Of a DNA stretch of 64,000 bases, positions 25,632 through 35,201 are shown one piece after another (positions within the stretch are counted from its first letter, which is position 1; each line of letters opens with the position of its first letter). The notes beneath the pieces are model-generated. The model ran no database searches. It was not told where the DNA came from and saw nothing but the letters and a program-made list of their open reading frames with translations. Source of the stretch: Streptococcus oralis (GTDB lineage Bacteria > Bacillota > Bacilli > Lactobacillales > Streptococcaceae); NCBI RefSeq assembly GCF_021497885.1, contig NZ_CP046523.1, positions 1,717,501 through 1,781,500 of the forward strand. The letters are read 5' to 3'. Made by a program: the position numbers and the translations under genes.

Positions 25632-26497
25632 TAGCGAACCTCTCTTCCTGTAAGTGCAATAAAGGCATCATCCATAGTACCCGAACGAAACTCAAAAAAA
25701 TCAATTTCTTCTCGAACTTTTGCCAAATATTCAATGGCTTCCTGTGACGTCCTTGGATAAAAAAGATATTCCATCTCATTTTCTTCCTCGACTGTCATTC
25801 CAGTCTGTAGCAATTTTTCTAGATCCTTCATTTCCTTAAAACGAATTTTTAGGATATTAGATGCATACTGACTTTTAATAGCAATCGCAGAACCTTGCGC
25901 AATCACTTTCCCATGATCAACGATATAGATCTGATCCGCTTCATCTGCTTCATCCAGATAATGAGTCGTTAAGATAATAGTCATCCCTTCATCCTTTTGT
26001 AGTCGATACAGTAGATCCCAGATGGATTTGCGAGTTTGAATATCAAGACCTGTCGTTGGTTCATCCAAGAAAAGAATATCTGGTCGCGAAAGAAGAGCAC
26101 GCGCAATATCAACCCGACGTTTTTGCCCACCTGACAAGGTTCCATAGAGTTGTTTCTGGAAAGCAGTCAAACCCAGTTGATGGATCAAATCATCCACACG
26201 ACTTGCCGCAATCTCCTTATACTGTTGAGCACGAATCGTGAGATTTTCCCTAACCGTCAACATCTCATCCAGTACACTAGCTTGAAAAACCACTCCGATT
26301 TTCGTATTTGGCGCATATCGAATCTGACCTTGTGTCGGATTTTTCAAACCGATTAACATGGAAATAGTGGTTGATTTCCCTGCACCATTGGGTCCCAAAA
26401 TAGCATTGAAACTTCCTTTTTCAAACTCTAACTGAATATCATCGACAGCCATGTGATTGCCGTACCGTTTAGTCAAATGTTTAGCTTGTAAAATCAT
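25631..26497 (-). CDS. ABC transporter ATP-binding protein (exporter type)
   Basis: 288 aa, CcmA/DRA-like ATPase. Walker A ILGPNGAGKSTT, Q-loop VVFQASVLDEM, signature LSGGQKRRVDIARAL, Walker B ILFLDEPTTGLD, then a C-terminal extension (about residues 220-288) seen in drug and lantibiotic ABC-2 systems. First gene of the four-gene operon; ribosome site GAGGAGG. Confidence 0.92.
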   Translation of the reverse strand: MILQAKHLTKRYGNHMAVDDIQLEFEKGSFNAILGPNGAGKSTTISMLIGLKNPTQGQIRYAPNTKIGVVFQASVLDEMLTVRENLTIRAQQYKEIAASRVDDLIHQLGLTAFQKQLYGTLSGGQKRRVDIARALLSRPDILFLDEPTTGLDIQTRKSIWDLLYRLQKDEGMTIILTTHYLDEADEADQIYIVDHGKVIAQGSAIAIKSQYASNILKIRFKEMKDLEKLLQTGMTVEEENEMEYLFYPRTSQEAIEYLAKVREEIDFFEFRSGTMDDAFIALTGREVR

Positions 26498-26931
26498 ATT
26501 TTTTCCTCCTCTTTACCACACTAGTTTAACAAAAAGAATGAAAGAAAAATCGACTTTTGAGATAAGCAGTTAAAATGAAAGGCCAAGTGGTAAAATAATG
26601 GGGGTTAAATTAAAGTAGAGCAGGCTCGTTTTTCTCCTATCGAATCACTAGAGGAAGTTTAAAACCACTTACAACCATACATTATATTTTTAAACATGCG
26701 CTATAAAAGAGGCATTTTATAGCATCCGGCAGAAAAATCCAGGAGTCAATAGTATTGTTCTCGCTAAACCAAACAATAAAAAATGAATCAGAAATCATGG
26801 CACACACTCCCTTCTAGTAAAATGAAAATGCTGAATGGGGTAGGATTGAATTTGAAGCAAGTATGGTCCTGAATTTGAAACTGCCATTAACGATAAGTCT
26901 ATCTATTAGGAAAGAAATCTTCAATACAAGC
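26498..26931. other. Intergenic stretch with a small unproven ORF and a palindrome
   Basis: It holds the promoter side of the ABC/LytTR operon and the yjdF terminator. In between, a 38-codon minus-strand ORF (26682-26798, MISDSFFIVW...) has a GGGAG site 8 nt upstream of its ATG. It contains the perfect palindrome GCTATAAAA-N6-TTTTATAGC. It could be a small peptide gene or a repeat remnant; I do not recognise it. Confidence 0.35.
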
Positions 26932-26964
26932 AAAAACAGCTCTTGTTATCCAAGAAGAGCTGTT
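26932..26964 (-). terminator. Terminator of yjdF
   Basis: On the minus strand AACAGCTCTT ... AAGAGCTGTT with T tract. Confidence 0.85.
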
Positions 26965-26987
26965 CTATTTTATGAAAGAGAGAGTCA

Positions 26988-27401
26988 CTAGTGCCCCTTG
27001 TGCTTCTCTCTACATTTTTGCTGTTTGCGTTCAAATTTCTCTTGCTTGAGCAATTGCTTTTGGAGACTGGACTGTTGTTTTGAATGCTTTTTTCGTTCCT
27101 CATACTGCAACTGTAAAAGCTCTTGTGACTTAGAAGAAACTTTCTGCTTCACCTGTTTCTTTACAGCTCGCTGCAGACGCTTCGGATTCTTAATCTTCAC
27201 ATGCTGTTTGACTGTTGCCTCTGGACTAAAAGATAACCGAACAAACTGAGTCTGTAAAAGTTTCAAAATTTCATCCTCTTTTGGTTCCTGACCAAATGTC
27301 ACTCGACAAACTTGATAAGTTCCCTCATACTCTTGTTCAAACAATCCATGCCAAAATCCATCTTCAAAATAAACTGTCAAGCCAATTGAAACGATTTCCA
27401 C
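26988..27401 (-). CDS. yjdF: YjdF family protein (DUF2992)
   Basis: 137 aa. The N-terminal VSIGLTVYFEDGFWHGLFEQEYEGTYQVCRVTFGQEPKEDEIL and the long basic, Lys/Gln/Arg-rich coiled-coil tail are diagnostic of YjdF. Biochemical function is unknown. In Bacillus the gene is controlled by the yjdF riboswitch, which senses aza-aromatic compounds, suggesting a role against such toxins. The start is GTG at 27401 with an AAGGAGG site. Single gene with its own promoter, leader and terminator. Confidence 0.88.
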   Translation of the reverse strand: MEIVSIGLTVYFEDGFWHGLFEQEYEGTYQVCRVTFGQEPKEDEILKLLQTQFVRLSFSPEATVKQHVKIKNPKRLQRAVKKQVKQKVSSKSQELLQLQYEERKKHSKQQSSLQKQLLKQEKFERKQQKCREKHKGH

Positions 27402-27411
27402 GACAGCACCT

Positions 27412-27511
27412 CCTTAAATCTATCCCTAAGAATGGACAACCAAGGAGGAAGGTTACTGATAGGCTTGCCTACGTCTGGACTACCAACCAGAACTGTGTTT
27501 TTATCTTAGTT
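27412..27511 (-). ncRNA. Candidate yjdF riboswitch (aza-aromatic sensing leader)
   Basis: The 100-nt leader of yjdF is rich in conserved-looking structure. It contains AGUCCAGACGUAGGC, AAGCCUAUCAGUAACC, then UUCCUCCUUGGUUG, and runs into the AAGGAGG ribosome site. A UUCCUCC stretch inside the leader could pair with that site, fitting translational control. Assignment rests on the gene it precedes and on remembered motif fragments, not on a covariance search. Confidence 0.7.
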
Positions 27512-27517
27512 GGGACT

Positions 27518-27526
27518 ATTATAGCA
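27518..27526 (-). promoter_or_regulatory. Extended -10 promoter of yjdF
   Basis: On the minus strand TGCTATAAT; +1 near 27511. Its upstream side overlaps the leuS terminator. Confidence 0.7.
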
Positions 27527-27536
27527 TAATCCAATT

Positions 27537-27568
27537 TAAAAATCCTCCAGATTCTACTCTGAAGGATT
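27537..27568 (-). terminator. Terminator of leuS
   Basis: On the minus strand AATCCTTCAGA ... TCTGGAGGATT stem, then T5. Confidence 0.85.
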
Positions 27569-27574
27569 CCTATC

Positions 27575-30076
27575 TTATTTCACAACGATATTAACCAATT
27601 TATTAGGTACTGCAATCACCTTCACGATTTCCTTGCCATCAATCTCCACTTTGACTTTTTCGTCAGCCAGAGCAATTTCTTGCAATTCTTCACGTGATAG
27701 GTCTTTAGCGACCATCAATTTGGCACGGACTTTTCCTTTGATTTGGATGACGATTTCGATTTCGTCTTCAACCAATTTGCTTTCGTCCCAAATTGGCCAA
27801 GCTACATAAGAGATGGACTCACCTGTTGCAGCAACTGTTTGCCAGAGTTCTTCTGCCAAATGAGGTGCAAATGGGGCAATCAATTGGATAAAGCCTTTGG
27901 CATAGTCCACATAGAGTTTGTCTACCTTATTAGCAGCGTTGACAAAGACCATAAGTTGGGCAATGGCTGTATTGAATTTCATAGATTCGATTTGCTCAGT
28001 GACAGCTTTGACTGTTTCATTGTAGACCTTGTCAAGAGCGCCATTGTTTTCCGCAACAATTTCTTTACTTGTAATCAAACGGTAAACACGGTCGAGGAAC
28101 TTACGACTTCCTTCCAGACCTTCTTCTGACCAAGCAATCGAAGCATCGAGTGGTCCCATGAACATTTCATAAACACGAAGGGTATCAGCACCATATTGTT
28201 CCACCACATCGTCTGGGTTGACAACGTTCTTGAGCGATTTAGACATCTTAGCTGGCGCTTGCTCCAACTCTTCTCCTGTTTCCACATGGAAGAAAGAACC
28301 GTCACGTTTTTCAACCTTATCAGTCGCTACAAGAGCTCCACGGTGGTCACGGTAGCTTGTTCCCAAAATCATTCCTTGGTTAAAGAGTTTTTGGAATGGT
28401 TCCTTAGTCGGAACAACACCGAGGTCATAGAGGAATTTGTGCCAGAAACGAGCATAAAGCAAGTGAAGAACGGCATGCTCTGCCCCACCCACATAGATAT
28501 CTACTGGCAACCATTGTTTGAGGAGATCCTCGTCAGCCAATTTCTCAGTATTGTGTGGGTCAATATAACGGAGGTAGTACCAGCTTGAACCAGCCCATTG
28601 TGGCATAGTGTTTGTTTCACGACGGCCTTTGACACCATCTTCACGCGTCACTTCAAGCCAGTCGGTCAAGTTAGCCAATGGGCTTTCCCCAGTACCAGAA
28701 GGACGGATATCCTTGGTGACTGGCAAGACAAGTGGCAATTCATTTTCAGGGACAGCTGTTGAAGTTCCATCTTCCCAATGAATGATTGGAATTGGCTCAC
28801 CCCAGTAACGTTGACGGCTAAAGAGCCAATCGCGGAGACGGTAGGTAACCTTCTCTTGACCACAACCTTTTTCTTCCAACCAAGCCACAATCTTAGCAAT
28901 AGCGTCTTCTTTGTTCAGTCCATCAAGGAAGTCTGAATTGACATGAAGTCCATCTTCTGTGTAAGCAGCCTCTTCAACGTTTCCACCTTCCAGCACCTCT
29001 ACAATTGGAAGGTCAAATTGTTTAGCAAATTCCCAGTCACGTTGGTCGTGGGCAGGAACAGCCATTACCGCACCTGTCCCATAGCTAGCAAGAACATAGT
29101 CTGCGATCCAGATTGGAATTTCCTTGCCATTGACAGGGTTGATGGCATAAGCACCAGTCCATACACCAGTTTTTTCTTTGGCAAGGTCGGTACGAGCCAA
29201 GTCAGACTTGAGACTAGCTTGGTGTTTGTAGTCTGCAACTGCATCAGCTTGCTCTGGGCTTGTGATGGCGTCAACCAAGTCATGCTCAGGAGCCAAGACT
29301 GTGAAGGTCGCACCAAAAAGCGTGTCCGGACGGGTAGTAAAGACGGTAAATTCCTTATCAGTCCCTTTCACTTTGAAAGTTACATTGGCACCAGTGGATT
29401 TTCCAATCCAGTTGCGTTGCATATCCTTGATAGACTCTGGCCAATCCAACTCATCCAAGTCGTTAAGCAAGCGCTCTGCATAGGCCGTAATTTTGAGCAT
29501 CCATTGACGCATCGGTTTGCGGACAACGGGATAGCCCCCACGTTCAGAAGTTCCGTCAGGAAGGACTTCTTCGTTAGCAATGGCTGTTCCTAGTTCCTCA
29601 ACCCAGTTTACTGGTACTTCAGCTTCATAGGCCAAGCCTTTTTCGTAAAGCTTGGTGAAGATCCACTGCGTCCACTTGTAGTAGTTTGGATCTGTTGTGT
29701 TGACTTCACGATCCCAGTCGTAAGAGAAGCCAAGCGCATTGATTTGACGTTTGAAGTTGGCAATGTTTTCCGCTGTGAATTCTGCTGGGTCATTCCCCGT
29801 ATCCATAGCGTACTGCTCAGCTGGCAAACCAAAAGCATCCCATCCCATTGGGTGAAGGACATTGTAGCCTTGCGCACGTTTGTAACGGCTGAGGATATCG
29901 GTTGCTGTATAACCTTCTGGGTGTCCTACATGCAATCCAGCTCCTGAAGGATATGGGAACATATCGAGAGCATAAAACTTCGGTTTTGATGCATCTGTTC
30001 CTGTCTTAAATGTATGATGTTCTGCCCAGTAGCCCTGCCACTTAGGTTCAATTTCTTTATGATTGTAAAAACTCAT
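27575..30076 (-). CDS. leuS: Leucyl-tRNA synthetase
   Basis: Class I aminoacyl-tRNA synthetase charging tRNA-Leu; 833 aa, the bacterial length. HIGH motif is H49-V-G-H52 in [16 protein letters not shown]. The CP1 editing domain lies about 220-410, including the threonine-rich [19 protein letters not shown] appears as [19 protein letters not shown], and the anticodon-binding helix bundle is C-terminal. I see no T-box in the short leader. Single gene with an extended -10 promoter. Confidence 0.98.
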   Translation of the reverse strand: MSFYNHKEIEPKWQGYWAEHHTFKTGTDASKPKFYALDMFPYPSGAGLHVGHPEGYTATDILSRYKRAQGYNVLHPMGWDAFGLPAEQYAMDTGNDPAEFTAENIANFKRQINALGFSYDWDREVNTTDPNYYKWTQWIFTKLYEKGLAYEAEVPVNWVEELGTAIANEEVLPDGTSERGGYPVVRKPMRQWMLKITAYAERLLNDLDELDWPESIKDMQRNWIGKSTGANVTFKVKGTDKEFTVFTTRPDTLFGATFTVLAPEHDLVDAITSPEQADAVADYKHQASLKSDLARTDLAKEKTGVWTGAYAINPVNGKEIPIWIADYVLASYGTGAVMAVPAHDQRDWEFAKQFDLPIVEVLEGGNVEEAAYTEDGLHVNSDFLDGLNKEDAIAKIVAWLEEKGCGQEKVTYRLRDWLFSRQRYWGEPIPIIHWEDGTSTAVPENELPLVLPVTKDIRPSGTGESPLANLTDWLEVTREDGVKGRRETNTMPQWAGSSWYYLRYIDPHNTEKLADEDLLKQWLPVDIYVGGAEHAVLHLLYARFWHKFLYDLGVVPTKEPFQKLFNQGMILGTSYRDHRGALVATDKVEKRDGSFFHVETGEELEQAPAKMSKSLKNVVNPDDVVEQYGADTLRVYEMFMGPLDASIAWSEEGLEGSRKFLDRVYRLITSKEIVAENNGALDKVYNETVKAVTEQIESMKFNTAIAQLMVFVNAANKVDKLYVDYAKGFIQLIAPFAPHLAEELWQTVAATGESISYVAWPIWDESKLVEDEIEIVIQIKGKVRAKLMVAKDLSREELQEIALADEKVKVEIDGKEIVKVIAVPNKLVNIVVK

Positions 30077-30104
30077 GGTCTCTCTCCAATTTTGTGATGT
30101 TACT

Positions 30105-30113
30105 ATTATACCA
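30105..30113 (-). promoter_or_regulatory. Extended -10 promoter of leuS
   Basis: On the minus strand TGGTATAAT, 28 nt before the ATG. Confidence 0.65.
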
Positions 30114-30201
30114 TTTTTGAGGGAATTTGAAAGACGAGAAATGTTCTTTTAGACTTGGATAACAAGAAATACTGAGTCGCAAATCCACCTTATTTAACAG
30201 G

Positions 30202-30229
30202 AAAAAAATTAGCTCCCACTTGGAGCTAA
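30202..30229 (-). terminator. Terminator of the histidine phosphatase gene
   Basis: On the minus strand TTAGCTCC-AAGTG-GGAGCTAA followed by T7. Confidence 0.9.
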
Positions 30230-30235
30230 CTTCTA

Positions 30236-30928
30236 TCAATTTTTTATTTCTGCCATCTTCTCACGTCCGAGCTCTCGATAGCTACGGTCACCAACAACTT
30301 CTACGCTAAACTGACCGTCCTCATATTCAAGAATCGTCACGCTACCATTATCCAGACCATGCGGATGCATGCCATTGATCAGATAAACAATGGTACCAAT
30401 CGTCATTCCATGGCTCACAACGAGGGCATTACCCCCACCTTGTTCTTCCATTTCTTTAGCAATCGCTTCAAAGCCTTCCTTGATTCGACCACTGAGTTTT
30501 TCCCAACCTTCAGCCCAGCCTGCAGTATCAACCTCTACCAAACCTTCTGCTAGTTCTGCATAGGACAACTGATGAACATGGTCTACATTGAAAATTCTCG
30601 GAATCAATCCCATAAAGAGGTCCCCATCATAGGCCCCATCAAAACTACCAAAGCACCACTCTCTGATGCGCTTGTCCATGCGGTAAGGGATTTTCCCCTG
30701 TAGTCCAAGTTCTTCTAGGATAATTCCCATGGTTTGAATAGTGCGACCTGAATCACTGGAATAAGCGCGGTCAAACTGCAAGCCAGACTCTCTCAAGCCA
30801 ATTCCCAGTTCATGGATTCCCAACTCACCTTCTGCAGTCAGAGGTGTATCACTCCATCCTTGAGCACGTCCAATCGTGTTAAACATGGTTTTTCCATGAC
30901 GGACCAAGTACAATCTTACTTTAGACAT
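30236..30928 (-). CDS. Histidine phosphatase family protein (phosphoglycerate mutase-like)
   Basis: 230 aa. The catalytic LVRHGKTMFN is at residues 8-17, with DTPLTAEG, YSSDSGRTIQT and the second histidine in ALVVSHGMTIG. It has branched-chain phosphatase architecture and could act on sugar phosphates, folate intermediates or other small phosphates; a glycolytic mutase role is unlikely given the sequence type. Monocistronic, with csRNA E directly upstream on the same strand. Confidence 0.9.
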   Translation of the reverse strand: MSKVRLYLVRHGKTMFNTIGRAQGWSDTPLTAEGELGIHELGIGLRESGLQFDRAYSSDSGRTIQTMGIILEELGLQGKIPYRMDKRIREWCFGSFDGAYDGDLFMGLIPRIFNVDHVHQLSYAELAEGLVEVDTAGWAEGWEKLSGRIKEGFEAIAKEMEEQGGGNALVVSHGMTIGTIVYLINGMHPHGLDNGSVTILEYEDGQFSVEVVGDRSYRELGREKMAEIKN

Positions 30929-30950
30929 TTTCTATCCTCCATTTTCTTCT

Positions 30951-30959
30951 ATTATATCA
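30951..30959 (-). promoter_or_regulatory. Extended -10 promoter of the histidine phosphatase gene
   Basis: On the minus strand TGATATAAT about 23 nt before the ATG. Confidence 0.65.
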
Positions 30960-31016
30960 TGGATCAAAGAAATATTTGGCTTTCAAAAGCAAAGCTCCTT
31001 CTCCTAATTTTGCCAC

Positions 31017-31109
31017 AAGAAAAGCTACCCTCATGGTAGCTTCCCTAGGAGATTATTATGAAAAAGTTTAGGATTTCTATTAAATAAAGTTAGGAGGTCT
31101 TTATTTAAT
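31017..31109 (-). ncRNA. CiaR-dependent small RNA (csRNA), copy E
   Basis: About 93 nt. Perfect 5' hairpin AUUAAAUAAAG-ACCUCCUAA-CUUUAUUUAAU, linker with CAUAAUAAUCUCCUAGG, and terminator AAGCUACC-AUGAG-GGUAGCUU with a U tract. The terminator stem differs from the other copies (CUACC instead of CCACC), so it is an independent member. It lies between the PFL/DUF711 gene and the phosphatase. Confidence 0.9.
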
Positions 31110-31115
31110 GATTAT

Positions 31116-31148
31116 AGTATACACAGTCATCCTTAAACTCAACTTAAA
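31116..31148 (-). promoter_or_regulatory. CiaR box and -10 of csRNA copy E
   Basis: On the minus strand TTTAAG-TTGAG-TTTAAG (31132-31148), N10, TATACT (31116-31121). Confidence 0.92.
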
Positions 31149-31164
31149 TCCTCTCGCTTTTTTA

Positions 31165-32502
31165 TTAATTTTTAAAACTATGGATTGGAGCTGGGATTTG
31201 CCCACCGCGAGAGATGAAATCAACAGACGAAGCCCCGTTGACCTTCATAACTGGAGCTGTCCCTAGCAAACCACCAAACTCAATCATATCGCCTTCTTTG
31301 CCCTTTGGAATAATACGGACAGCCGTTGTTTTCATGTTAATAACACCGATTGCCGCCTCATCCGCAATCATAGCTGCAATGGTTTCAGCAGGCGTATCTT
31401 CCGGAATGGCAATCATATCCAACCCAACAGAACAGATAGCCGTCATGGCCTCTAGTTTCTCTAAATTTAGAGAGCCATCTTGCACCGCAGCAATCATCCC
31501 CTCATCTTCAGAAACGGGGATAAAAGCACCTGACAAGCCACCGACTTGGTTACAAGCCATCACTCCGCCCTTCTTAACTTGGTCATTCAAAAGAGCGAGG
31601 GCAGCCGTCGTCCCATGCGTACCAACTGTTTCTAGGCCCATTTCCTCAAGGACACGAGCCACAGAATCGCCAACTGCAGGAGTAGGTGCCAAACTTAGGT
31701 CGACAATTCCAAAATCAACACCCAGTCTCTCGCTGGCCATCTGACCAACTAATTGACCGATACGAGTAATCTTGAAGGCCGTTTTCTTGACTGTTTCCGC
31801 TACCACATCAAAGCTCTGTCCACGAACTTTTTCCAAGGCACGCTTGACCACACCAGGACCCGAAACCCCGACATTGATGATAACATCTGCTTCGCCAACA
31901 CCATGAAAGGCCCCTGCCATAAAAGGATTGTCCTCAACAGCATTAGCAAATACGACTAATTTGGCCGCACCCATATCTGATAGCGCAGCTGTTTCCTTGA
32001 TGATACGTCCCATATCAGCGACCGCAGTCATGTTGATACCTGACTTGGTCGAGCCGATATTGACGGACGAACAAACCTTGTCTGTCTCAGCTAGAGCGCG
32101 TGGGATAGAATTGATGAGAATTTCATCTCCTTTTTGGTAGCCTTTTTGTACCAAAGCTGAGAATCCACCAATAAAGTCAACACCGATCTCCTTAGCAGCC
32201 CTATCAAGAGCCTTTGCCAAAACAACATAGTCTGTCGCATCAGTCGCAGCACCAATTAAAGAAATCGGTGTCACCGATACCCGTTTATTAACAATAGGAA
32301 TCCCTAGTTCCGCAGCAATTTCATCTCCTACAGCCACTAAATTTGCAGCTTTAGTGGTAATTTTTTGGTAAATCTTTTCAGCAGCACGTTCGATGTCTGG
32401 ATCAGTACAGTCCAAAAGGGAAATCCCCATGGTGATGGTTCTGATATCGAAGTTCTGCTCCTCGATCATGGCAATGGTTTCTGTAACTTGTCTAATATCC
32501 AT
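31165..32502 (-). CDS. PFL family protein (DUF711/UPF0210)
   Basis: 445 aa, conserved across Firmicutes. Recognisable stretches are [54 protein letters not shown] and DCFG-like [20 protein letters not shown]. Distantly related to pyruvate formate-lyase folds by name, but no glycyl radical motif is visible. Start is the ATG at 32502, 5 nt after AGGAGG; the GTG two codons earlier overlaps that site. Coupled to an ACT-domain gene 9 bp upstream, a pairing typical of this family, suggesting control by an amino acid. Confidence 0.9.
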   Translation of the reverse strand: MDIRQVTETIAMIEEQNFDIRTITMGISLLDCTDPDIERAAEKIYQKITTKAANLVAVGDEIAAELGIPIVNKRVSVTPISLIGAATDATDYVVLAKALDRAAKEIGVDFIGGFSALVQKGYQKGDEILINSIPRALAETDKVCSSVNIGSTKSGINMTAVADMGRIIKETAALSDMGAAKLVVFANAVEDNPFMAGAFHGVGEADVIINVGVSGPGVVKRALEKVRGQSFDVVAETVKKTAFKITRIGQLVGQMASERLGVDFGIVDLSLAPTPAVGDSVARVLEEMGLETVGTHGTTAALALLNDQVKKGGVMACNQVGGLSGAFIPVSEDEGMIAAVQDGSLNLEKLEAMTAICSVGLDMIAIPEDTPAETIAAMIADEAAIGVINMKTTAVRIIPKGKEGDMIEFGGLLGTAPVMKVNGASSVDFISRGGQIPAPIHSFKN

Positions 32503-32511
32503 AGCCACCTC

Positions 32512-32778
32512 CTAGATATTATACATAGCGTCAAAAATCGCCGCACTCTGAATATTGATTTTGACATTCAAGGTCTGACCGAAAGTTTCAAACTCATTTC
32601 GCAAATAAGTGAAATCTTGTTTTTCGTCACTAGAAACGACCGCCATCATGGTAAAGTATTCATCCAACACCGTCTGAGAAATATCGTCAATATTCAAACC
32701 CAACTCTGCAATCTTAGTAGACACGCCTGCAACGATCCCAGCCTTGTCCTTACCAACTACTGTAATAATAGCCTTCAT
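32512..32778 (-). CDS. ACT domain protein (UPF0237)
   Basis: 88 aa, a single ACT domain of the GcvR type (MKAIITVVGKDKAGIVAGVSTKIAELGLNIDDISQTVLDEYF). Such domains bind amino acids and act as sensors or regulatory subunits. Its gene precedes that of the PFL/DUF711 protein in a two-gene operon. The ligand is not known. Confidence 0.92.
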   Translation of the reverse strand: MKAIITVVGKDKAGIVAGVSTKIAELGLNIDDISQTVLDEYFTMMAVVSSDEKQDFTYLRNEFETFGQTLNVKINIQSAAIFDAMYNI

Positions 32779-32864
32779 TCTTATACCCCATTTCTACGAT
32801 TTTTAGAAAACCTGAACGTTTTTGATTTTCTTTTTTCCTAGTATAGCATATTTCCATAGAAAAT

Positions 32865-32925
32865 ACTAAAAAACGCCTGCTTACGAAGTTGTTCTTAAGA
32901 AAAAAACAATTTCGTAAACAAGCGT
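32865..32925 (-). terminator. Terminator of the ribosomal protein operon
   Basis: Long imperfect stem on the minus strand, GCTTGTTTACGAA / TTCGTAAGCAGGC, followed by a T6 tract. It stops transcription after rplQ and the L17 downstream element. Confidence 0.85.
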
Positions 32926-32935
32926 CTACCCTATC

Positions 32936-33028
32936 AAATGATGATGAGTGTTCCCGCTAGGACCGAAGTCCCAGCGGTAGACCAGAGCTAGACTAAGAGC
33001 ACAAGACTCCATCATCATAACACTCAAC
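32936..33028 (-). ncRNA. L17 downstream element (L17DE) in the rplQ 3' UTR
   Basis: L17DE is a conserved RNA described downstream of rplQ in Lactobacillales. Here the minus strand shows CCGCT-G-GGAC-UUCG-GUCC-U-AGCGG, a very stable hairpin with a UUCG tetraloop, flanked by GAGTGTT-ATGATGAT on one side and AACACTC-ATCATCAT on the other. The flanks can pair in two alternative registers or as a pseudoknot. It begins about 14 nt after the rplQ stop. Identified by position and structure. Confidence 0.8.
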
Positions 33029-33041
33029 AAAATTGATGATT

Positions 33042-33428
33042 TTATACTAATTCGATGATCGCCATTGGCGCAGCATCACCACGACGTGGTTCAGTTTTAA
33101 GGATACGAGTGTATCCGCCGTTACGTTCAGCATAACGAGGTGCGATTTCTGAGAACAATTTTTGAAGTGCTGTAGTAGAAGTGTACTTATCAGTTGCTTC
33201 ATCATAGTTTTCAGATGCGATTTCATTACGTACGAAAGCAGCTGCTTGACGACGTGCATGCAAATCACCACGTTTACCTAGAGTAATCATTTTTTCAACA
33301 GTTTTACGGATTTCTTTAGCACGAGCTTCAGTTGTCACGATTGATTCGTTGATCAAAAGGTCAGTTGTCAAATCGCGAAGCATTGCTTTACGTTGTGAGC
33401 TAGTGCGTCCTAGTTTACGGTAAGCCAT
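33042..33428 (-). CDS. rplQ: 50S ribosomal protein L17
   Basis: 128 aa; [30 protein letters not shown] and the C-terminal [21 protein letters not shown] are invariant L17 sequence. It sits near the peptide exit tunnel. Last gene of the alpha operon, 11 bp after rpoA, followed by L17DE and the operon terminator. Confidence 0.98.
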   Translation of the reverse strand: MAYRKLGRTSSQRKAMLRDLTTDLLINESIVTTEARAKEIRKTVEKMITLGKRGDLHARRQAAAFVRNEIASENYDEATDKYTSTTALQKLFSEIAPRYAERNGGYTRILKTEPRRGDAAPMAIIELV

Positions 33429-33439
33429 GTATTCCTCCT

Positions 33440-34375
33440 TTATTTATCTTTTAATCCAAGACCCAAGTCAATGAGTTTGAGTTTCACTTCTTCCAAACTC
33501 TTGCGTCCAAGATTTCGTACTTTCATCATCTCTGCTTCAGATTTTTCTGTCAAATCATGCACAGTATTGATACCGGCACGTTTCAAACAATTGTATGAAC
33601 GCACAGACAAGTCCAGTTCCTCAATCGTCCGATCCAAAATACGATCGTCAGATTCAGTATCAGCTTCTTTCATCACTTCAGTTGACTTAGCAATCTCAGT
33701 AAGATTTGTAAACAAATCAAGATGTTCTGTCAAGATACGTGCTGAAAGCCCTAAAGCATCTTCAGGAATAATTGTTCCATTAGTCAAGATTTCAAGGGTT
33801 AATTTGTCAAATCCATCATTGCTACCTACACGAGCAGGCTCTACTTGATAGTTGACTTTTGTAACTGGTGTATAAATAGAATCTACAGCAAGTGTTCCAA
33901 CTGGTGCATTATCTTTTTTGTTTTCATCAGCAGGTACATATCCACGACCACTGTTAACAGTCATTGTCGCTTTTAGAGAAGAACCTTCACCGATTGTAAA
34001 GAGATAATGATCTGGATTTACAATTTCAATATCACTGTCAGTCAAAATATCTCCAGCTGTAATTTCAGCAGGACCTTCAACGTCAAGTTCAATGATTTTT
34101 TCGTCTTCAACGTATGATTTCACTGCAATCCCTTTAATGTTCAGAATGATTTGCATCACGTCTTCACGAACACCTGGAACTGTGTCGAACTCATGCAAGA
34201 CACCTTCAATGTTGATAGATGTCACTGCTGCTCCCGGTAGAGAAGCTAGTAGTACACGACGAAGAGAGTTACCAAGAGTTGTACCGTAGCCACGTTCAAG
34301 TGGTTCGATTACAAACTTGCCATAATCTTTATTTTCATCAATTTTTGTTATATTTGGTTTTTCAAACTCAATCAT
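33440..34375 (-). CDS. rpoA: DNA-directed RNA polymerase subunit alpha
   Basis: 311 aa. The N-terminal dimerisation domain ([28 protein letters not shown]) is joined by a linker to the C-terminal domain ([49 protein letters not shown]), which contacts UP elements and activators. Between rpsK and rplQ as in other Firmicutes. Confidence 0.99.
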   Translation of the reverse strand: MIEFEKPNITKIDENKDYGKFVIEPLERGYGTTLGNSLRRVLLASLPGAAVTSINIEGVLHEFDTVPGVREDVMQIILNIKGIAVKSYVEDEKIIELDVEGPAEITAGDILTDSDIEIVNPDHYLFTIGEGSSLKATMTVNSGRGYVPADENKKDNAPVGTLAVDSIYTPVTKVNYQVEPARVGSNDGFDKLTLEILTNGTIIPEDALGLSARILTEHLDLFTNLTEIAKSTEVMKEADTESDDRILDRTIEELDLSVRSYNCLKRAGINTVHDLTEKSEAEMMKVRNLGRKSLEEVKLKLIDLGLGLKDK

Positions 34376-34417
34376 TTAGTTACTCCCTCTTAAACGAAAA
34401 GCAGTGTAATGCGATGA

Positions 34418-34801
34418 TTATACACGGCGACGTTTTGGAGGACGAGCACCATTGTGTGGCACTGGAGTCACATCACGAATTGCTGTTACTTCAAGACCAG
34501 CGGCAGCAAGCGCACGAATAGCTGACTCACGACCAGAACCTGGACCTTTTACAGTAACTTCAACTGATTTAAGACCGTGTTCTTGTGCAGATTTAGCAGC
34601 AGCTTCAGAAGCCATTTGAGCAGCGAATGGTGTAGATTTACGAGAACCTTTGAAACCAAGAGCACCAGCTGATGACCAAGCAATTGCATTACCATGCACA
34701 TCAGTAATCATAACAATAGTGTTATTAAATGTAGCGTGAATATGAGCAATACCAGATTCGATATTCTTTTTCACACGACGTTTACGTGTTGGTTTAGCCA
34801 A
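34418..34801 (-). CDS. rpsK: 30S ribosomal protein S11
   Basis: 127 aa; [46 protein letters not shown] and the C-terminal [18 protein letters not shown] are S11 hallmarks. Part of the 30S platform. 17 bp after rpsM. Confidence 0.98.
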
Positions 34802-34818
34802 GACTTTTACCTCCTATA

Positions 34819-35184
34819 TTATTTTTTCTTACCAGCAATCGCAACAGCTTTACCTTTACGAGTGCGAGCGTTGTTTTTAGTGTTTTGTCCACGGACAGGA
34901 AGTCCACGACGGTGACGAATACCACGGTAAGAACCGATTTCCATCAAACGTTTGATGTTCAAGTTTACTTCACGACGAAGGTCACCTTCAACTTTGATTG
35001 CATCCACTTCACGACGGATAGCATCTTCTTGATCTGATGTAAGGTCACGTACACGAACATCTTCTGAGATTCCAGCAGCAGCCAAAATTTTCTTAGATGT
35101 TGCAAGTCCGATACCATAAACGTAAGTCAATGAGATTACTACGCGTTTGTCATTTGGAATGTCAACTCCAGCAATACGAGCCAT
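34819..35184 (-). CDS. rpsM: 30S ribosomal protein S13
   Basis: 121 aa; [26 protein letters not shown] with the C-terminal [22 protein letters not shown]. Located in the 30S head, contacting L5 and the P-site tRNA. Follows rpmJ by 17 bp. Confidence 0.98.
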
Positions 35185-35201
35185 GTTTTCTCCTTTCTAT
35201 C

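Noticed and set aside
26498..26620. LytTR recognition repeats upstream of the ABC/LytTR operon (two CTTTCATT(C/T)T stretches)
   Set aside because: They are about 37 bp apart, whereas LytTR sites are usually direct repeats about 21 bp apart; the match is weak.
27575..30235. T-box riboswitch before leuS
   Set aside because: Only about 20-30 nt lie between the extended -10 and the start codon; no T-box sequence or specifier stem is visible.
2651..31110. Repeated plus-strand mini-ORFs such as GGGAGATTATTATG-AAA-AAG-AAA (MKKKSLGFH-like) at five places, which look like leader peptides with strong ribosome sites
   Set aside because: They are the reverse complement of the csRNA anti-ribosome-site linker. 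The promoter, hairpins and terminators all read on the minus strand, so the start-like sequence is a mirror of the RNA's targeting function.
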